From: Algibacter pacificus
GTDB taxonomy: Bacteria > Bacteroidota > Bacteroidia > Flavobacteriales > Flavobacteriaceae
NCBI RefSeq assembly: GCF_008033385.1
Contig: NZ_ML701731.1
Span: 98,710 to 162,709 of the forward strand
DNA length: 64,000 nt
Direction: 5' to 3'
Part shown: in pieces, positions 8,252-16,374 of the stretch
How positions within the stretch are numbered: position 1 is the first letter of the stretch
How the letters are laid out: each line of letters begins with the position of its first letter
The notes under the pieces: model-generated
What the model was told of the DNA's origin: nothing
Databases searched by the model: none
Seen by the model: only the letters and a program-made list of their open reading frames with translations
Program-made: the position numbers and the translations under genes

Positions 8252-9016
8252 ATGAAAGTGAAAACAAAAAAAATAGTGTCGTATATAGGCTTTTTAGTTT
8301 TAATTTTATCTGTATTTGCCTGTGGTAGCGAAGGAGATTCTAGTGAAGAAACTAGTAGTGATGATGAATCGGTAACGGAATTACATGCGGCCTTTGCGGC
8401 TTTCGATACCGATGCCACTGATATTTATTTATCGGATAATAAAACAACCGTTACTATTGAAACTACAGGTTTGCCAAACCATAAAACGGTGTATTGGGGT
8501 GAGGGTAGCGATTTATATATGGAAGAGCCAACCGTAGAAACGACGCCTTCTATTATGACGAGTAATAACAATGCGGTAACCATCACTGTAGATGCTACAC
8601 CAGATTTAACTGGAAGTACGGTAAGTACACAATTAAATACTATTGGTATTGCGGTAAGTGGCGCTTCAATTTTTAATGATTCCGAAGGAAATGGGCCTTT
8701 AGATCAAGCGGCAGCAAGTTTAGATTGGACAGGTGCTCATATTGGTCCTGGAGTGTATCACTACCATTTAGAGCCTATTGCGTTTTCTGACGACGATGAT
8801 AATTTAGTAGGGATTTTATTAGATGGTGTGTTTCTTTACGGAAGAAAATGTAGCGCAACGGGAGATTATCCAACAGATTTAGATGCATCTGGCGGACATA
8901 CAACTACTACCCAATATACCAATGGTGTTGAAGAGTATCATTACCATATTATAAACGAATTATATTCAACAACAGGATCGTACATTGCATTTGCAGGGCC
9001 TTATCAAGGTTATTAA
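8252..9016 (+). CDS. YHYH-domain lipoprotein
   Basis: The protein has 254 aa with a lipobox (VFAC, about Cys 24) and an acidic linker. Two YHYH-type motifs are visible in the C-terminal half: GVYHYHLEP and EEYHYHIIN, with LLDGVFLYGRKC between them. These are the signatures of the YHYH domain, found in exported proteins of unknown activity. Clustered His residues suggest metal binding; this is inference. It heads the last unit of the ECF regulon, followed 2 bp later by the YwqK-like lipoprotein. Confidence 0.87.
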   Translation: MKVKTKKIVSYIGFLVLILSVFACGSEGDSSEETSSDDESVTELHAAFAAFDTDATDIYLSDNKTTVTIETTGLPNHKTVYWGEGSDLYMEEPTVETTPSIMTSNNNAVTITVDATPDLTGSTVSTQLNTIGIAVSGASIFNDSEGNGPLDQAAASLDWTGAHIGPGVYHYHLEPIAFSDDDDNLVGILLDGVFLYGRKCSATGDYPTDLDASGGHTTTTQYTNGVEEYHYHIINELYSTTGSYIAFAGPYQGY

Positions 9017-9018
9017 TT

Positions 9019-9630
9019 ATGAGATTTGTAAAATTTGTTTTTTTATTGATTTGGTTGACGCTCTTATTCGGTTGTAAGCAGTCTACTGGTGATAGTCAAC
9101 ATAATAATTTCGATGTCATTAAAAATATTGAAGTGGCTAAATCAAGTTTGGAATTGGATGGTAACGAAGGTGTTTGGTCGTATAAAAACAAACCTTTTTC
9201 TGGTTATGCGGTGAGTTATTATAAAAACGGTATGGTAAAAGAAAAAATCGGATTTAGTAACGGGAAAAAGGAAGGTGTTGCTAAAATTTGGTTTGTAAAT
9301 GGCGTGCTAAAAGTAGAGTCGCATTATAATCAAAATAAATTGGTTGGTGCTTATCGGTCTTGGTGGGATAATGATGTTTTGTCTTCGGAGGTCTTTTATG
9401 AAAATGGGAAAAAACAAGGTGTAGAGAAGAATTGGTATAATACAGGAGTGCTCTCTAAAAAACGAAATCTTGTGGATGGGCAGGAGCAAGGGTTGCAACA
9501 AGCTTGGTTGAAAAATGGGATGTTGTATGTAAATTATGAAGCTAAAAACGGACGTGCTTTTGGTATGCATCGAGCAAATTCTTGTTACCAGTTAAAAGAT
9601 GAAGTTGTTGTTATGAGTAAAAGAAAATAA
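9019..9630 (+). CDS. YwqK/MORN-like repeat lipoprotein
   Basis: The protein has 203 aa with a lipoprotein signal peptide (LFGC, Cys about 19). It has five or six repeats of the form YYKNGMVKEKIGFSNGKKEGV, the toxin-antitoxin YwqK/MORN-type pattern. Such repeats form beta hairpins and usually mediate binding. It is sandwiched between the YHYH and SCO genes with 2-bp and 4-bp gaps, so all three are one operon. No catalytic residues are apparent. Confidence 0.85.
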   Translation: MRFVKFVFLLIWLTLLFGCKQSTGDSQHNNFDVIKNIEVAKSSLELDGNEGVWSYKNKPFSGYAVSYYKNGMVKEKIGFSNGKKEGVAKIWFVNGVLKVESHYNQNKLVGAYRSWWDNDVLSSEVFYENGKKQGVEKNWYNTGVLSKKRNLVDGQEQGLQQAWLKNGMLYVNYEAKNGRAFGMHRANSCYQLKDEVVVMSKRK

Positions 9631-9634
9631 GTTT

Positions 9635-10306
9635 ATGAAATATGCGTATATGCTTTTAGTGCTTTGTGTTTTTGGTTGTAAAAAAACAATTAAAAAAGAA
9701 AATATAAAGGTTGTTGAAACTAGTAGAGTGGATTATTTGCCATATTATAATGATGAGTCGTTTACGCCACATTGGTTGATGCCAAATACAGAGGCAGAAA
9801 AGAGTTTTCATAAAATTCCCGATTTTAATTTAATCAATCAGTTAGGTGAAACCATAACTCAAAAGACTTTTGAAAATAAAATATATATCACCGATTTCTT
9901 TTTTACAACCTGTCCTGGTATTTGTCCGAAAATGACGGGTAATATGGTTAAGTTGCAAGAAGCGTTTTTGAATGATGATGAGGTTTTATTGTTATCGCAT
10001 TCCGTAACGCCAACAATCGATTCGGTGCCTGTTTTAAAAGAATATGCTAAAGAGTATGCTGTAATATCAAGTAAATGGCATTTGGTAACAGGAGATAAGC
10101 AAGAGATTTACAATTTAGGACGCGAGCAGTATTTTGTTGAGAATGATTTAGGTGAAGAAAAAAGTATAGACGATTTTTTACACACCGAAAATTTTCTTCT
10201 TATTGATAAAGAAAAGCATATTCGCGGTATTTATAATGGGTTAAATCGAGCCTCTGTAGCACAATTAATTACCGATGTTAAAGCATTAAAAAAAGAGATT
10301 TATTAA
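9635..10306 (+). CDS. SCO-family copper-chaperone/thioredoxin-like lipoprotein
   Basis: The protein has 223 aa with lipobox VFGC near residue 15. The thioredoxin-like fold carries the SCO motif TTCPGICPKM (CxxxC), then LSHSVTPTIDS and a late His in FLHTENFLLIDKEKHIRG. These match the Cys/Cys/His copper site of SCO1/PrrC proteins. SCO proteins deliver copper to cytochrome oxidase or act as thiol reductases. No oxidase gene is nearby. Membership in this ECF regulon suggests redox or copper handling linked to the YHYH protein. Confidence 0.9.
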   Translation: MKYAYMLLVLCVFGCKKTIKKENIKVVETSRVDYLPYYNDESFTPHWLMPNTEAEKSFHKIPDFNLINQLGETITQKTFENKIYITDFFFTTCPGICPKMTGNMVKLQEAFLNDDEVLLLSHSVTPTIDSVPVLKEYAKEYAVISSKWHLVTGDKQEIYNLGREQYFVENDLGEEKSIDDFLHTENFLLIDKEKHIRGIYNGLNRASVAQLITDVKALKKEIY

Positions 10307-10359
10307 ATTATTTGAATTCATGAAATTATAGTAATCGATTAAGTTTAATTGATAACCCT

Positions 10360-10390
10360 AAAGGTTCCATGTGTTATGCGGGAACCTTTT
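10360..10390 (+). terminator. Hairpin terminator
   Basis: A 9-bp perfect stem, AAAGGTTCC (10360-10368) with GGAACCTTT (10381-10389), has a 12-nt loop and a weak T tract. It closes the last regulon unit. Confidence 0.7.
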
Positions 10391-10414
10391 CGAATTTTTA
10401 CATAAATTTGTTTT

Positions 10415-11482
10415 ATGAAAAAAATACACCTTATTGTTTTATTTGTCCTATTTGTGTTTGCGTGTGGAAACCTTAAACCCACTAAAAATAAAAATATAAC
10501 AGCGGTTGAAATTGAGCATATCATCGAAGATTCGCTTTTAAATGTGCGAGCTCTGGAAATTGTTAAAGAAACTCAAGGTGCTTATTTTTTAACTTCAAAA
10601 GGAGACGCTGGTCATATTTATAAAAGTGAGCACGATAATAAAATGAATGTAGAGTATCCTATTCAGGTTGGTCCAGATTCAATAAATAATAACTTCAGGT
10701 CACTAGCGGTTACTTCGAAAAATGGTTTTGCCTTATCTATTGAAAGTCCTGCACGCTTGTATAAAATTAAAAACGACGAGAAACAACTGGTTTATCAAGA
10801 AAATCATCCCGACGCATTTTATGATGCTTTAGAGTTTTGGAACGATAAAGAGGGGATTGCTATGGGCGATCCTACCGATGGTTGTTTAAGTATCATTATT
10901 ACCCGCGACGGAGGAAATAATTGGTTTAAATTACCTTGTGAAGATTTACCAAAAGCTAAGGAAGGTGAAGCGGCTTTCGCGGCAAGCGATACTAATATTG
11001 TTATTGTTGGCGATAAAACGTGGATTGTAACTGGTGGAAAATCTAGTCGAGTATGCTATTCACCGAACAAAGGAAAAACATGGCAAGTGTTTGAAACACC
11101 TATTATTCAAGGAAAAGAAACCACAGGCATGTATTCTGTAGATTTTTACGATGAACAAAACGGATTTGCTATTGGTGGCGATTATACAAAACCAGATAGT
11201 AATATAGCGAACAAAATTAGGACTTCCGATGGTGGTAAAACATGGACTTCTGTTGCTAGTGGTGAAAATCCGGGTTTTAGAAGTTGTGTGCAATATGTGC
11301 CAAATTCAAACGGTAAAAGTCTTGTTGCTGTTGGTTTTAAGGGGGTTGATGTTTCTAATGATGCAGGAAATACATGGCAACATATTAGTGATCAAAGTTT
11401 TTATACTATTCGGTTTGTAGATGGTTTTACAGCTTATGCTGCAGGAGCAGGCAAGGTATCTAAGCTTCACTTTAAAATGTAG
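10415..11482 (+). CDS. YCF48-like beta-propeller lipoprotein
   Basis: The protein has 355 aa with lipobox VFAC (Cys about 17). The body has repeated Asp-box/BNR-like elements: TRDGGNNWFKL, SPNKGKTWQVF, TSDGGKTWTSV and SNDAGNTWQHI. This is the propeller seen in YCF48/HCF136-like and oxidoreductase-annotated proteins. Most of those are exported assembly factors or of unknown function. It is separated from the ECF regulon by a terminator and has no AAGTTT/CATCTA promoter, so I do not place it in the regulon. Confidence 0.85.
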   Translation: MKKIHLIVLFVLFVFACGNLKPTKNKNITAVEIEHIIEDSLLNVRALEIVKETQGAYFLTSKGDAGHIYKSEHDNKMNVEYPIQVGPDSINNNFRSLAVTSKNGFALSIESPARLYKIKNDEKQLVYQENHPDAFYDALEFWNDKEGIAMGDPTDGCLSIIITRDGGNNWFKLPCEDLPKAKEGEAAFAASDTNIVIVGDKTWIVTGGKSSRVCYSPNKGKTWQVFETPIIQGKETTGMYSVDFYDEQNGFAIGGDYTKPDSNIANKIRTSDGGKTWTSVASGENPGFRSCVQYVPNSNGKSLVAVGFKGVDVSNDAGNTWQHISDQSFYTIRFVDGFTAYAAGAGKVSKLHFKM

Positions 11483-11833
11483 AAGCGTCCGAGTTAATAG
11501 TTCTATAAAGTGTCATTTTTAAGGTGCAAAATCCCTTCTCTTCTTTTTTTTTAAATTGTCAATTTCAATGAAATAGATCTCAATTATTTCGAATTTGGTA
11601 AAATTTATACATTCCTATTAAAAATTTCTTATATTTTTTTACAAACGTTCAAAGTACGTTAAATGTCTTATTTTAAAGGTTTTTCGGTTGTTTTTAGTTT
11701 TGTTTTATTTCGTAAATAGTTGTTTTTAAGTGTTTTGTTTGAAAAAATATTTGGAAATATCAAAAAAAATAAACTATCTTTGAATTATAAACGTCCAAAG
11801 TACGTTTTATAAACTAAACTAAATATTGAAATA
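11483..11833 (+). promoter_or_regulatory. Regulatory intergenic region of the polyol locus
   Basis: This 351-bp stretch has no gene. It holds a Bacteroidota-type promoter: TTTG at 11750-11753 and TATCTTTG at 11775-11782, 21 nt apart. It also holds two copies of a near-palindrome: AACGT-N7-ACGTT at 11644-11660 and AAACGT-N7-ACGTTT at 11789-11807. Both share CAAAGTACGTT. The downstream copy lies at the expected transcription start, as a repressor site would; the upstream copy is 145 bp away. Confidence 0.72.
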
Positions 11834-12709
11834 ATGAAATCACCACTTCAAAAAATCAAATTAAATTTTGAGCACTTCTCTAACTCTGGAAAAAAAATAG
11901 ACACATTTAAAATGGTGTTATTGGCTGTTCTTTTTGTGGGTTTTAATACTGCTAATGCTCAGAGTGATTTAGACAATAACGATTATAAGGTGTTTAGTGC
12001 TGGGGCGCATTTAAAAAACATGCACCTATGGCATGGGTTTGTGGTAACACCGGGGCCTATGTTAGCAACTAACTTAGAGTATAATTCACGGAACAGTAAA
12101 ATTACTTTAGGCGTTTGGGGCGGAACAAGTTTCGGAGCTTCTAATGATGTTACTAATAAAATTACTGGCGAAAATGTTGCGGCCCATTATCAAGAGTTTT
12201 CATTATATACCAAATACCGTTTTTCCGATAAGTTCTTTATCGAAGCGGTGTCTCATAATAACTTTACCGGAGTAGAAGAGCGTGGCGATGTTTTACATTA
12301 CTGGAGCTACGATAAAACGCAAGGTTACAACTTTGTCGATCTTAACTTTGGTTATAATATAACCCCAAATACCTTATTATATTTTGCAACTATTATCAAT
12401 GGGGGTTCCGGAGATTATGAAGTGCAAACCGATGGTTCTTTAGAAAATTCTTGGACACATTACTTTGAGGTAAGCAGTAAAGTTTGGGAGAAAGGAGATT
12501 CTAGCTTATCTTTATTTGCAGGTGGTGCTTGGTCTTTTATAACCGATAAAACATTTTATACCCAAGGTGCAGGGAATTTAATTAACGTAGGAGCAACGTT
12601 TAATAAAGATCTTAAATTAGGTAACTATAATTTGCCGGTTGGTGTAACCGCTATGTGGAATCCAGAACAAGAGAAAACGGTACTTCAGGTAGATTTTACC
12701 ATATTTTAA
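11834..12709 (+). CDS. Outer-membrane beta-barrel protein, putative polyol porin
   Basis: The protein has 291 aa with an N-terminal extension and a hydrophobic signal segment ending NTANAQ near residue 43. The rest shows alternating strands with aromatic girdles (LATNLEYNSRNSKITLGVWGG, YQEFSLYTKYRF) and ends in Phe (QVDFTIF), as outer-membrane barrels do. No TonB box or plug is present. It is the first gene after the operator-bearing promoter and precedes a sugar ABC importer, so it is a candidate diffusion channel for the same substrate. The specific family name is not known to me. Confidence 0.78.
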   Translation: MKSPLQKIKLNFEHFSNSGKKIDTFKMVLLAVLFVGFNTANAQSDLDNNDYKVFSAGAHLKNMHLWHGFVVTPGPMLATNLEYNSRNSKITLGVWGGTSFGASNDVTNKITGENVAAHYQEFSLYTKYRFSDKFFIEAVSHNNFTGVEERGDVLHYWSYDKTQGYNFVDLNFGYNITPNTLLYFATIINGGSGDYEVQTDGSLENSWTHYFEVSSKVWEKGDSSLSLFAGGAWSFITDKTFYTQGAGNLINVGATFNKDLKLGNYNLPVGVTAMWNPEQEKTVLQVDFTIF

Positions 12710-12750
12710 CAACCAACAACTAAATAAAATAACATTTTAAATTATTTATT

Positions 12751-13815
12751 ATGAAAACAAAAAATAGAAGATCCGTTTTAAAGTTAATGTCAAGGCCAAT
12801 ATTAGCGTTAGCTTTAATTTTTAATATGTCTAGTTGTGTGGAGCAAACGGGTTCTACAGATACAGATGTTAATGCTTCCGAAGACACTAGTGAAGTTTTT
12901 GAGAGCTCTATAGATCTTACTGGTAAAAAAATAGGCTATTGTTCTCCTACATTAAATGCGCCTTATTATCAATCGTTACTTCAGAGTATACAAGCGACTA
13001 CGGAAAAAAACGGCATGATATTTTTATCGGCCGATGGACAAGATGACATCACTAAACAAGTGGCGGCGGTAGAGGATTTAATTACAAAAGGGGTGGATGC
13101 TTTGTTATTAAACCCGAAAGACCCTGATGCCTTGGTAGGGGTAACTAAAGCCGCAAAAGCTGCCGGGATTCCTGTTTTTATTATTGATGGTTCTATCGAT
13201 CCTTCGGCAGATTATGTAACAACTATTCAGTCTAATAATTTGGCAAATGGTGCATTGGCCGGGGAGTGGTTAGTAAAAAAAATGGGGAATACTAAAATGA
13301 ATATTGCTTTATTAAGTGGTAATGCAGGAAACCCGGTAGGAAGAGCTCGTAAACAAGGTTTGTTACAAGGGATTGCTGAAGAACAGTTAAGATCCCAAGG
13401 AAAAATAGATTTAAATGTAAAAACTCAAGCTTATACCGAGTGGTCTTACGCTGGTGGTTTAAAAGCGATGGAAGATATTTTAGTGGCGCATCCAGATATT
13501 AATGTGGTTATTACAGAATCGGATGTTTGTGTATTAGGAGCTATTAAAGCCATTGCTCAAGCTGGTAAAACGGATGATATTTTAATAGTTGCAGCTGCCG
13601 ACGGACAAAAAGAAGCGATTAAATATATTATGGATACCGATTTTTACGGATGTACGGCTATGAATAGCCCGGTACAAATTGGTAAAAATGCGGTTCAATA
13701 TGCTATTCAATATATGAATGGGAAAAGGGATTTTGCTAAAACATCTTTTACAGCCCCGCTCTTGATTACTAAAGAAAACGCTGCAAAATACTACAATCCT
13801 AAAGCTTTATTTTAA
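12751..13815 (+). CDS. Sugar ABC transporter substrate-binding lipoprotein (RbsB-like)
   Basis: The protein has 354 aa. The lipobox is NMSSC (about Cys 29), which would anchor the binding protein in a membrane. The periplasmic-binding-protein type I fold follows from GKKIGYCSPTLNAPYYQSLL. It includes DLITKGVDALLLNPKDPDAL, the hinge segment and TESDVCVLGAIKAIAQAGK, as in ribose, galactose and xylitol binders. It should deliver a sugar or polyol to the ATPase and permease encoded next (18-bp and 26-bp gaps). The ligand is probably mannitol, judged from the dehydrogenases downstream. Confidence 0.9.
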   Translation: MKTKNRRSVLKLMSRPILALALIFNMSSCVEQTGSTDTDVNASEDTSEVFESSIDLTGKKIGYCSPTLNAPYYQSLLQSIQATTEKNGMIFLSADGQDDITKQVAAVEDLITKGVDALLLNPKDPDALVGVTKAAKAAGIPVFIIDGSIDPSADYVTTIQSNNLANGALAGEWLVKKMGNTKMNIALLSGNAGNPVGRARKQGLLQGIAEEQLRSQGKIDLNVKTQAYTEWSYAGGLKAMEDILVAHPDINVVITESDVCVLGAIKAIAQAGKTDDILIVAAADGQKEAIKYIMDTDFYGCTAMNSPVQIGKNAVQYAIQYMNGKRDFAKTSFTAPLLITKENAAKYYNPKALF

Positions 13816-13833
13816 TCTCTAAAATTCATTAAA

Positions 13834-15357
13834 ATGAAAAAAAATAATAGTGAATATAGACTTGAAATGACCGGAATATCCAAAAGTTTTGGTGTGGTTT
13901 CAGTATTAGAACATGTGAACTTAAAGGTAAAGCCGGGAGAAATTCACGCGTTACTAGGTGAGAATGGTGCAGGAAAATCTACCTTGGTTAAAATACTAAG
14001 TGGGGTGCATCAAAAAGATTCTGGAAAAGTGGTTCTGGATGGTGAAGAAATTAGTCCAAAGAACACGCACGACGGCCAAGTATTGGGTATTAGTGTGGTG
14101 TTTCAGGAATTATCTTTAGTAAACGATTTATCGGTGGCCGAAAATATTTATTTACACAAATTGGGCTCTAGTAAGTTTTGGATGAATTGGAAACAAATCA
14201 CTAAAGACGCTCAGGAATTAATAGATTCTTTAGGGTTTGAAATTGATGCGTCTGCACGCGTTCGGGATTTAAGTATTGTTCAAAAGCAAGTGGTTGAAAT
14301 AGCCAAAGCGCTTTCCGAAGACACCAAAGTTTTGGTGCTAGATGAGCCTACGACGGTTTTCGATCCTACCGATACTAAAAAACTGTTCGATAACCTTTTC
14401 AAATTAAAAGCAAAAGGTATTTCTATTATCTATATCTCTCATCATTTAGATGAGATTTTCAAAATAGCCGATTCTATTACCGTGCTTAGAGATGGTGTAG
14501 ATACCGGAAGTATGGCGGTTGCCGATACCAATACCGATGGTGTAATTCGCTTAATGATTGGTAGAGAGTTAAAAGATTTATATCCAACTCGTGATGTAAA
14601 AATAGGTGAAGTTCCTGTTTTAGAAGTTAAAAACTTAACGGCCAAAGAAACCTTAGTTCACGATGTGTCTTTTTCGGTGCGCCCTGGTGAAGTTTTAGGA
14701 ATTGCAGGTTTAGGTGGCAGTGGAAGAACAGAAATGGCTAAACTTATTTTTGGAGCGCATAAAAAGAAATCTGGAACTCTAATTTTAAATGGTAAAGAAA
14801 TAAAAACCAAAACACCGGTTTGTGCTGTTGGACATCAAATTGGTTTTGTTTCAGAAGATAGAAAAGAAGATGGTGTGTTTTTGCCGCTATCCATTAGACG
14901 AAATATTAGTGTGACTAATTTCTCTGGTATTTCTGGTAAACTAGGGTTTATTAATGTTGATAATGAGTATAAAAATGTGTTAGATTTAATTGAAAAATTA
15001 AACATTAAAACACCAAGCTCGGAGGTTGATGTTAAAAATTTAAGTGGCGGAAATCAGCAAAAAGTAGCTTTAGCAAAATGGTTAAGCATTGATAGTAAAG
15101 TTGTTTTTATTGACGAGCCTACCCGTGGTGTGGATGTTGGAGCCAAAATTGAAATTTACAACCTTATTAATGAAGTCGCTAAAAAAGGCGTTGGGGTTGT
15201 AGTGATCTCTTCCGATATGCCAGAAATTATGGGTGTTTCAGACCGTATTTTGGTTATGCACGAAGGAACATTTTACGGAGAATTAACCAAAGAAGAATTT
15301 TCCGAAGAAAACATTTTACGCTACTCTATTGGCGAAAGACTTAAACAAGTAGTCTAA
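13834..15357 (+). CDS. Sugar ABC transporter ATPase (RbsA/MglA-like)
   Basis: The protein has 507 aa with two tandem ABC domains. Domain 1 has GENGAGKST (Walker A) and VLVLDEPTTVFD (Walker B). Domain 2 has a modified P-loop, GLGGSGRTE, and the signature NLSGGNQQKVALAKWL followed by VFIDEPTRGVDVGAK. This duplicated form, with a degenerate second site, is the CUT2 class used for monosaccharides and polyols. It energises uptake together with the permease that follows. Confidence 0.95.
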   Translation: MKKNNSEYRLEMTGISKSFGVVSVLEHVNLKVKPGEIHALLGENGAGKSTLVKILSGVHQKDSGKVVLDGEEISPKNTHDGQVLGISVVFQELSLVNDLSVAENIYLHKLGSSKFWMNWKQITKDAQELIDSLGFEIDASARVRDLSIVQKQVVEIAKALSEDTKVLVLDEPTTVFDPTDTKKLFDNLFKLKAKGISIIYISHHLDEIFKIADSITVLRDGVDTGSMAVADTNTDGVIRLMIGRELKDLYPTRDVKIGEVPVLEVKNLTAKETLVHDVSFSVRPGEVLGIAGLGGSGRTEMAKLIFGAHKKKSGTLILNGKEIKTKTPVCAVGHQIGFVSEDRKEDGVFLPLSIRRNISVTNFSGISGKLGFINVDNEYKNVLDLIEKLNIKTPSSEVDVKNLSGGNQQKVALAKWLSIDSKVVFIDEPTRGVDVGAKIEIYNLINEVAKKGVGVVVISSDMPEIMGVSDRILVMHEGTFYGELTKEEFSEENILRYSIGERLKQVV

Positions 15358-15383
15358 CTAAACTATAACAAAAAACAAAAATC

Positions 15384-16352
15384 ATGGCATTAACATTAAA
15401 ACAACAACTAAGTAGCCCTGGAGGTCTGCTTAAGTTTCTCGTAAAACATAATACAATTTTCATTTTTGTATTGCTGGTTATCTTTTCAGCATTAATTTCC
15501 GACGTGTTTTTTACTTCGGTAAACCTTTCAAATTTATTAAAACAAGTGTCTGGTATTGGTATTGTTAGTATCGGTATGCTCATTGTTATTTTAACCGGAG
15601 GGATTGATTTATCCGTAGGCTCTATGGTGGCATTATTAGCGGTAACATTTGCCATATTAGTCAATGTATTCATACTGCCAGTAGCCATTTTATTAACCCT
15701 TGTTATTGGGTTTGGTTTAGGTTCCGTTTCAGGTTATTTGGTGGCTTATCAAAAAATGGCACCCTTTGTCGCCACTTTAGCTTTAATGACGATTGCCAGA
15801 GGTTTAGGATTTATTTATTCTAAAGGATCTCCGGTCACTTTTAAAACTCCAGGTGGAGCTTTCATGTCTAACTTCGCAAATAATTCTACATTAGGTATTC
15901 CAAATATTGCTATTGTATTCTTTTTAATTGTGATTTTAGCCATGGTTATGCTACGTTACAACGTGTTTGGTAGACTGGTAATTGCCATAGGAAGTAACGA
16001 GGAAGCCTCACGTTTATCGGGTATAAAAGTGAATAAATATAAATTTTTGGTCTATGCTATTTCTGGAGCTTTAGCCGCAACAGCTGCTATAATTGTGGCT
16101 TCTAGAACCAATTTAGGGTCCCCAAATATGGGAATGGCTTGGGAACTCGATGCTATTGCTGCGGTTGTAATTGGTGGAGCCAGTTTAAATGGCGGAAAAG
16201 GAACGGCTATAAATACCTTAATGGGGGTGTTAATTTTAGGGTTAATCGGTAATATATTAAATCTACTCAATGTACCGTCTTATCCACAACAAGTTGTAAA
16301 AGGAGCTATCATCATTTTTGCTGTTCTACTTCAGCGTTTTGATAGTAAATAA
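15384..16352 (+). CDS. Sugar ABC transporter permease (RbsC-like)
   Basis: The protein has 322 aa with eight to ten membrane spans. It carries the CUT2 permease signature ILTGGIDLSVGSMVAL near residue 70 and the late motif AVVIGGASLNGGKGT (EAA-like loop). A single permease gene is consistent with a homodimeric channel paired with the fused ATPase upstream. The next gene, a mannitol dehydrogenase, begins 22 bp after the stop. Confidence 0.94.
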   Translation: MALTLKQQLSSPGGLLKFLVKHNTIFIFVLLVIFSALISDVFFTSVNLSNLLKQVSGIGIVSIGMLIVILTGGIDLSVGSMVALLAVTFAILVNVFILPVAILLTLVIGFGLGSVSGYLVAYQKMAPFVATLALMTIARGLGFIYSKGSPVTFKTPGGAFMSNFANNSTLGIPNIAIVFFLIVILAMVMLRYNVFGRLVIAIGSNEEASRLSGIKVNKYKFLVYAISGALAATAAIIVASRTNLGSPNMGMAWELDAIAAVVIGGASLNGGKGTAINTLMGVLILGLIGNILNLLNVPSYPQQVVKGAIIIFAVLLQRFDSK

Positions 16353-16374
16353 TTTCATATAATACTTAGAAAAA

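Noticed and set aside
10403..10410. TAAATTTG as promoter of the YCF48-like gene
   Set aside because: It lies only 4 bp before the ATG and has no -33 box; the lipoprotein signal peptide fixes the ATG, so the transcript would be leaderless.
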